Shown here: in pieces, positions 59,078 through 64,000 of the stretch
How the letters are laid out: the number at the start of each line of letters is the position of its first letter
Position numbering within the stretch: the first letter of the stretch is position 1
From: Hondaea fermentalgiana
Taxonomy: Eukaryota > Sar > Bigyra > Thraustochytrida > Thraustochytriidae
Assembly: GCA_014084085.1 (NCBI GenBank)
Contig: NPFB01000070.1
Location: forward strand, 1-64,000
Reading direction: 5' to 3'
DNA: 64,000 nucleotides
Notes under the pieces: model-generated
Seen by the model: only the letters and a program-made list of their open reading frames with translations
Told to the model about the DNA's origin: nothing
Databases searched by the model: none
Position numbers and translations under genes: made by a program

Positions 59078-59213
59078 AAGCAAGCAAGCAAGCAAGCATG
59101 CATGCCAAGCCAAGACAAGTTAATCCCAACAAGCCAAGCAAAACAAGCCAAGCAAAACAAGCCAAGCAAAACAAGTCACACGAAACAAGCCAAGCAAAAC
59201 AAGCCAGCTGCTG
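59078..59213. repeat. AAGC / CAAGCCAAGCAAAA repeat tract
   Basis: AAGC tetranucleotides at 59078-59098 are followed by an imperfect repeat of CAAGCCAAGCAAAA units to about 59213. Confidence 0.85.
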
Positions 59214-59234
59214 TGCAACACAAACGCGGTCAGT

Positions 59235-59273
59235 TGGTCGGTCGGTCGGTCGGTCGGTCGGTCGGTCGGTCGG
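59235..59273. repeat. GGTC tetranucleotide microsatellite
   Basis: Nine or so uninterrupted GGTC units ending in CGGCCGG. Confidence 0.85.
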
Positions 59274-60343
59274 CCGGCGCCTCGCTAACATTCGCGCGTC
59301 CGACCGACCGAACGTGCCGCTGCGCCACCGGACATGTGTCGCCACGCCCTGCTCCTCCCTCCGCGACGACCTGTCCGCAATCCATCCACACACGCACCCA
59401 CGCACCCATCCATTGGCCATCGATCCATCGACAAGCCAGCCAGCCAGCCAGGCCTCGCCCGAGTCGCGCCGCGTCGCCGTCACGGCCGAGACGGTCGTCG
59501 TCATCTCCACCGGACACACCTAGAGAGCGTCAGACGCACACACCGCGGCGCACGCACGTTACAAGCAAGCTGCGCCCGCCACTGGCGGCGGCACGCAGTG
59601 CACACCCTCTTTTTGCGCTTCGGCCCCACACTTGTCGTTCTGGCTGTTTCTGCCCAACTGGCTGGCGCAGTGCAACTACCTTTTGCTGATAACCAAAGCC
59701 AACTTGGCTTACGACTTCTCCATCGGCGGCTTACGATACTAGCAGCGAGTCTGCGTGCCGCGCTGGCTGCGGCGGCCAGCTGGAGTGGCTGCCTCGCCTT
59801 CACTTTTTTCCTTTGCGTTCCGGTGCACCCTGCAGGGCCGGCCGCGCCGCCGCACCGCGATCGCGTGCATTCGCGCGAGGAAGGACGTCGCCGCCTTTGT
59901 GCGTTTTCCATTTTCCCCGGCGCCGGAGCGTGCATGCACGCACGCACGCACTCCATTGGCCGTCCGTCCAGCGTGCGCGTTGCTTGCTGTTGCAGCAGCC
60001 ATGGCAGCTGCCACTGCCGGCAGCTAGCTAGCTAGCTAGTATGCCAGTGCAGCTAGCACCGGTCCGGGTTTCCTCGGTGCGCGCTGGACCGGGTTTCCCC
60101 GGTCTGTGAAGCGGCGCTCCGCTGGACCCCGGGGTCGCACCTAGCCACCCGCCTCGGCCCCTGCGCCCGACGGGCCGGTCTCTCCCTGCCGCCGCTAGGG
60201 GCGCTCGCCAAGCCCGCTGCCGCTGCGCGGCCCTTTCTGGCGAGCGCCCCGCGAGCTTGGCGCTGCCGCGATGACGTGTAGTATGCCATCTTGCCGTCTC
60301 GGGTCTTGCGTGCGTGCTTGCTTGCTCTATCTAAAAAGCGGAA

Positions 60344-60389
60344 AACAAGCCAAGCAAGCCAAGCAAGCCAAGCAAGCCAAGCAAGCCAA
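60344..60389. repeat. AAGCCAAGC nonamer tract
   Basis: Five units of CAAGCCAAG on a 9-bp period, the same motif family as at 59.1 kb and 62.0-62.2 kb. Confidence 0.85.
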
Positions 60390-60568
60390 AAAAATCCGCG
60401 TCTCCCGGTCGGCAAGCGCGCGCACTCGCTGGCCCGCGCCTGCGCCTGCGCCTGCGCCTGCGTCGCCGCCCGCGCCTCCGCCTCCGCGCGGGGGTCGACG
60501 CTGTCGAGTCGAGGCGGCGCCTGCTGCATCGCCGCCCATGCGTCGACCTTTCACACCCACCCCGCGGG

Positions 60569-60668
60569 NNNNNNNNNNNNNNNNNNNNNNNNNNNNNNNN
60601 NNNNNNNNNNNNNNNNNNNNNNNNNNNNNNNNNNNNNNNNNNNNNNNNNNNNNNNNNNNNNNNNNNNN
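60569..60668. other. Assembly gap (100 N)
   Basis: One hundred N inside the repeat-rich region; both flanks are GC-rich. Confidence 0.95.
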
Positions 60669-60740
60669 TCCGCTCCCGGGCCTCCCCAGGCCGCGCCGCG
60701 CGGGCCACTCCGCGCCGCGGCCCGCGCGGCCGGCCTGCCC

Positions 60741-60862
60741 GTGCGCGAGCGCGAGCATGTGCACGAGCGCGAATGAGCGCGAGCACGACGAGCACGAGCG
60801 CGAGCACGACGAGCACGAGCGCGAGCACGAGCGCGAGCACGAGCGCGAGCACGTGCACGAGC
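60741..60862. repeat. GCGAGCACGA minisatellite
   Basis: Imperfect units of GCGAGCACGA and CGAGCACGA repeated about twelve times, near the third assembly gap. Confidence 0.85.
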
Positions 60863-60879
60863 TCTGCTCTCTACCCTAG

Positions 60880-60960
60880 AAATCCCGGTCTCTCTCTCTC
60901 TATCTTTCTGCCTCGTTTCTCTTTTCTTCCTATTTTTTTCTTTTTTCCCTCTTTCCCCCT
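60880..60960. repeat. Polypyrimidine tract
   Basis: About 80 bp of nearly pure C/T on the plus strand including a CT dinucleotide run. Confidence 0.8.
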
Positions 60961-61976
60961 GGACCCGCCCTCTGGCCTCCGCGCCCGCTCTCTCCCCTGC
61001 CGCACCGCTCGCTCTCCGCGAGCCCCCCGAGGCAGGATCGAGGCAGCGCGGGCGGGGCCGAGCCCGGGTCGGCGGCGGCGGGCGGCGCGGGCGTCTTCTT
61101 CTCCGGACGCGGCCCGCGGCCCGACCGCGCCTGTCCCACGCGCCGCCGCAGCTGCGGGAGGGAGCCTCTTGCTCTCCCGCAGCGTGCGGGCTGTGGGGCT
61201 GACCTGCGAGCGGGGGGCGGAAAAAATATATAAGAGGATAAAAATAAGTTGAACGCGGCGGGCCAGCGCGCGCGGCTTCGTGTGAATGAACGAGCTCGAA
61301 CCGGCTGGAGCTCGCTCGAGCTCGCGAGCTCGAACCGGCTCGGCTCGGCTCGGCTTGGCTTGGCTTGGCTGCGACCGGTCGGATTGGTTTGCGGAGCGAT
61401 TTGTTCGTGTCTGCGAGCTCAGGTGGTGGACGGGTGTCTGTCCGGCCGGCCGTGTTCTTGTTAAGGTAATGAGATTGAGAGCCTATCTGGGCGCGCGCTC
61501 GCTCTCGCGCACGCACGGATAAGCACGCGCTGACCCTCGAACCCACGGTACGTTTCGCTCCAGCCTGCATGCCCGCACGCCTGCCTCGTCCAGCGAGCGA
61601 GCGAGCGAGGGGGCATCGGAGGCACTGCGCTGCTCTGCGTGGCGACACGCGGGTAAGGCGACTTTGATTCGTTGGCGAGCGGGCGAGGCGAAGAGGCGAA
61701 GCAGCGAGCGCGTGCTCCCTTCAAAGGGTCCTTTTGCGGCGTGTGCCATCTACGAGCGAGCAGCAGCAGCCGCACTCTTCAGCCACCCACGATCGCAACC
61801 AGGAAATGAACGAAGAAACAAGCCAGGAGGCTGACGAACGTAGTGACGCGGGCCGCGAGTAAACGTGCGTGCGCGCGTGCGTGCGTGCATTGGCCAACGG
61901 ACGAACAAGCGACCGGGCAATTCTCTGCACTCCTTCCCCCTCAGAAGGAAGAAAGGACGAAAGGAAGAAAGAGAGG

Positions 61977-62195
61977 AAGCAAGCCAAGCAAGCAAGCAAG
62001 CAAGCAAGCCGAGCAAGTGGACAAGGAAGGCCAAAGCGTAGCCTTCCCAGACGCCAAACCAAGAAAGGAAGCAAACACTTTTCTCTCCACCCTCGCTCGG
62101 GACTCCGAGTCGCATGCGGCGAGAGACCAGCAAGCAAGCAGGCAAGCAGGCAAACAAGCAAGCAAGCAAGCAAGCAAACAAGCAAACAAACAAGC
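61977..62195. repeat. Two AAGC microsatellite tracts just upstream of the GPCR ATG
   Basis: AAGC repeats at 61977-62010 and again, mixed with AAAC and AGGC units, at 62130-62195. The second ends 20 bp before the start codon and would lie in the 5' UTR. Confidence 0.85.
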
Positions 62196-62214
62196 CAATA
62201 AGCAAGTGGGCAAG

Positions 62215-64000
62215 ATGGTGATGACAATGAAGCACGGGCTCTGCATAGCCCTGCTGGCCATGGCGCTGGGCGTCACACACGCGCAAGAAGACGAGTATGG
62301 TGTCTGCGAGAACAACAGCTGCAATGATTACGTCAAGGACCGGGTCTGCAACGTCTCCACCGTCACTGAGGACGCGTACATTCCGACGCCGGGCACCTTC
62401 AAAATCGGCGTCATGCGCGACCTACGCGACACCAACGGCGCAGATTTTGCGGCAATGTGCGCCTTTCAGCACGCCAAAGACGATGGGATCCTCACGGGCA
62501 TCGATCTCGACATGATCTGGCTCGACGAAGGCTCAGCGCAGGACGTACCCGGCGGCGTCGAGGCCGGCCTCTGCATGGCCGAATCGGGACTCAATCTTGC
62601 CATCGGCCCGTCTTCCAGCTCTGTCTCGCAGGGCGTTGCCATGGTCAGCAACGTCTACGAGCAAAACAACATCGCCACTACAGCAACCTCCCCGTCTCTC
62701 AGCAACGCAGACACCTACAAGTTCTTTTCTCGGGTCATCGCAGCGGACACATACCAGGGCTCCATGCTTGCGCGGTATGCGGTGACAATCAACGATTGGC
62801 GCAAAATTGCCACCCTCTCAATCGCATCAAACACGTACTTTCAGGGCATCACCACCGTCTTTGAAGATGAAGCCACGGCCCTTGGCGCCGAAATCACCAC
62901 GTACACCATCCCGTCAGACTTCACCTCGCTTCAGATCGAAGAGGCTCTGCGCAAGATTCGCGACTCGGGCGTTCGTGTCATCATGGCGGCAATGAGGCCT
63001 ATGCACGACACCCTCGTTGTGGCCAACCAGACAGGTATGCTCGACGAAGGATGGGCCTGGCTGACCACCGAAACGACCATCTCCATCCTCTTTAGCAACA
63101 TGCTGGGCCTCCCCGCCTCCAAGCTCGAAAATATGGACATTCTTCTTGACGGCGTCATTGGCCTTGTGCCCAAAATGGACGTCGAGGGCGAGGCCTACCA
63201 AAAGTGGATGGCCTGCATTGATGAGCACTACAACGATACCACAACGGGTGGCATGTTCGACGACATGGGCGCCCAATCCACCGCCCGCGCCGGATCCTAC
63301 GAAGAGGGCGTCGCTGCAGCAAAGATCATGTGGAACGGATACTACTACGACGCCATGCAGGTTGCCCTCCGTGCCCTCGATTCCGTCACGGAAGCTGAAC
63401 GATCCGACGCAGTCGTGGTGCGTGAGGCCATTCGCAGCACCGTGTACAACGGCACGACTGGTACGGTGGAGATGAACGCCGACGGTGATCGTATTGGAGT
63501 CGAGTACGAGATTCTCAACATCTTCAACCGGACCACGAACGTAATTGGCACCATTGATGTCTCCACCGAGTCGATTATTCTGTCCCAAGATGCGCATTTC
63601 CCCGGTGACACCCTGACAGTTCCAGCTGATTTCGTCATGAGCTGTGACCTTCAAGTTGACTACCACCAGACCGTCAGCGAATGTCGCGGCTCCACGCGCA
63701 CAGTCACCTACGAGCAAGATTCTGAAGAGTCTATTCGCTACTGCCCGGACATTGCGCCCTTTGAGGTAGACTGTGATCACGCTCTCTTTACGGGCCCCGG
63801 CATGCCTTTGGTCTGCGTTGGTTTGGCAATCGTACTCATTGCCACACTGGTGTTGCTCTTGCGCTGGAACCACAAGATCATTCGGCTTTCGCAGCGTCAG
63901 TTCCTGCTCATCATGATGATCGGCGCCTTTGTGTCTCTCGTCGGCCCGCTTGTCGCAATCGGCGAGCTCAACGACTTGCGATGCGCCGCGCTGCCGTGCT
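62215..64000 (+). CDS. Class C GPCR, GABA-B-receptor-like, 3' end beyond window
   Basis: The first 595 codons are open to the right edge. From the ATG at 62215 there is a signal peptide (hydrophobic about residues 8-22, ending THAQ). A venus-flytrap ligand-binding domain of the ANF-receptor/periplasmic-binding type follows (about 45-440; FKIGVMRDL near its start, IGPSSSSVSQ, TTATSPSLS). A short Cys-containing stalk (about 470-520) then leads into the first 7TM helices (about 525-548 and 562-585). Several N-x-S/T sites fit an extracellular domain. Such receptors bind amino-acid-like ligands and signal through G proteins. The ligand here is unknown. The remaining five helices and tail lie outside the window. 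Confidence 0.9.
   Translation, partial: MVMTMKHGLCIALLAMALGVTHAQEDEYGVCENNSCNDYVKDRVCNVSTVTEDAYIPTPGTFKIGVMRDLRDTNGADFAAMCAFQHAKDDGILTGIDLDMIWLDEGSAQDVPGGVEAGLCMAESGLNLAIGPSSSSVSQGVAMVSNVYEQNNIATTATSPSLSNADTYKFFSRVIAADTYQGSMLARYAVTINDWRKIATLSIASNTYFQGITTVFEDEATALGAEITTYTIPSDFTSLQIEEALRKIRDSGVRVIMAAMRPMHDTLVVANQTGMLDEGWAWLTTETTISILFSNMLGLPASKLENMDILLDGVIGLVPKMDVEGEAYQKWMACIDEHYNDTTTGGMFDDMGAQSTARAGSYEEGVAAAKIMWNGYYYDAMQVALRALDSVTEAERSDAVVVREAIRSTVYNGTTGTVEMNADGDRIGVEYEILNIFNRTTNVIGTIDVSTESIILSQDAHFPGDTLTVPADFVMSCDLQVDYHQTVSECRGSTRTVTYEQDSEESIRYCPDIAPFEVDCDHALFTGPGMPLVCVGLAIVLIATLVLLLRWNHKIIRLSQRQFLLIMMIGAFVSLVGPLVAIGELNDLRCAALPC

Larger units (their letters stand above)
56799..62214. other. 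5.4-kb gene-poor region with satellites and an assembly gap
   Basis: No ATG-initiated frame here has a recognisable domain or the codon character of the flanking genes. From 57.3 to 57.7 kb there is an imperfect direct repeat; from 58.9 kb onward the sequence is dominated by tetra-, penta- and decanucleotide repeats and polypyrimidine tracts. A TATATAAG word occurs at 61227-61234. The right end should include the promoter and 5' UTR of the GPCR gene. Confidence 0.55.

Noticed and set aside
59334..60035. 233-codon plus-strand frame in the satellite region
   Set aside because: It has no recognisable domain, its composition is driven by GC-rich low-complexity DNA, and overlapping frames on both strands are equally open.

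Overview
This window is nuclear DNA of a GC-rich, intron-poor single-celled eukaryote. The best fit is a thraustochytrid/labyrinthulomycete stramenopile, though that assignment is inferred from gene content and style rather than from a marker gene. The support is long uninterrupted ORFs, purine at -3 around many ATGs, a calcium-dependent protein kinase, a class C GABA-B-type receptor with a venus-flytrap domain, the PP2A A subunit, an NHE8/NHX-like exchanger and a membrane long-chain acyl-CoA synthetase. No bacterial-type operons, rRNA, tRNA or CRISPR were seen. Three runs of 100 N (12142-12241, 33740-33839, 60569-60668) mark scaffold joins, and two of them cut genes.

Region 1 (1-17.3 kb) is a family of giant surface proteins. 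Each has a signal peptide, FG-GAP/VCBS calcium-binding repeats, cysteine-rich EGF/TNFR-like modules and eight or nine C-terminal membrane segments. The copies are a 5' fragment at the left edge (minus), a complete gene at 1035-6188 (minus), a decayed C-terminal relic at 10962-11520 (minus) and a gap-truncated gene ending at 17253 (plus). A MULE-type transposase-like gene with four tandem SUMO-interacting-like motifs (7154-10840) lies among them.

Region 2 (17.3-28.1 kb) is a head-to-tail minus-strand array of five full-length zinc alcohol dehydrogenases of the cinnamyl-alcohol-dehydrogenase type, plus a truncated sixth. Two members carry a conserved N-terminal extension that looks like a myristoylation/polybasic membrane anchor.

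Region 3 (28.3-56.8 kb) is ordinary, closely packed housekeeping and signalling genes. In order they are: a GST-C/double YbaK tRNA-editing protein, a MidA/NDUFAF7-like methyltransferase, a CDPK, a dihydroflavonol-reductase-like SDR, an EGF-like multi-membrane protein, a coiled-coil/PH/J-domain protein, an Na+/H+ exchanger, an acyl-CoA synthetase, a mitochondrial ApaH-like phosphatase, PP2A-A, a TPR protein and a membrane protein with a possible Peptidase-G2-like region. A relic of an acyl-CoA synthetase gene lies in the spacer near 36.5 kb.

Region 4 (56.8-62.2 kb) is a 5.4-kb gene-poor stretch full of micro- and minisatellites. It ends at the start of a class C GPCR gene that runs off the right edge.

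All starts were moved to an ATG where the longest open frame began with GTG or TTG. No similarity search was possible, so family names rest on motifs and recalled family knowledge.
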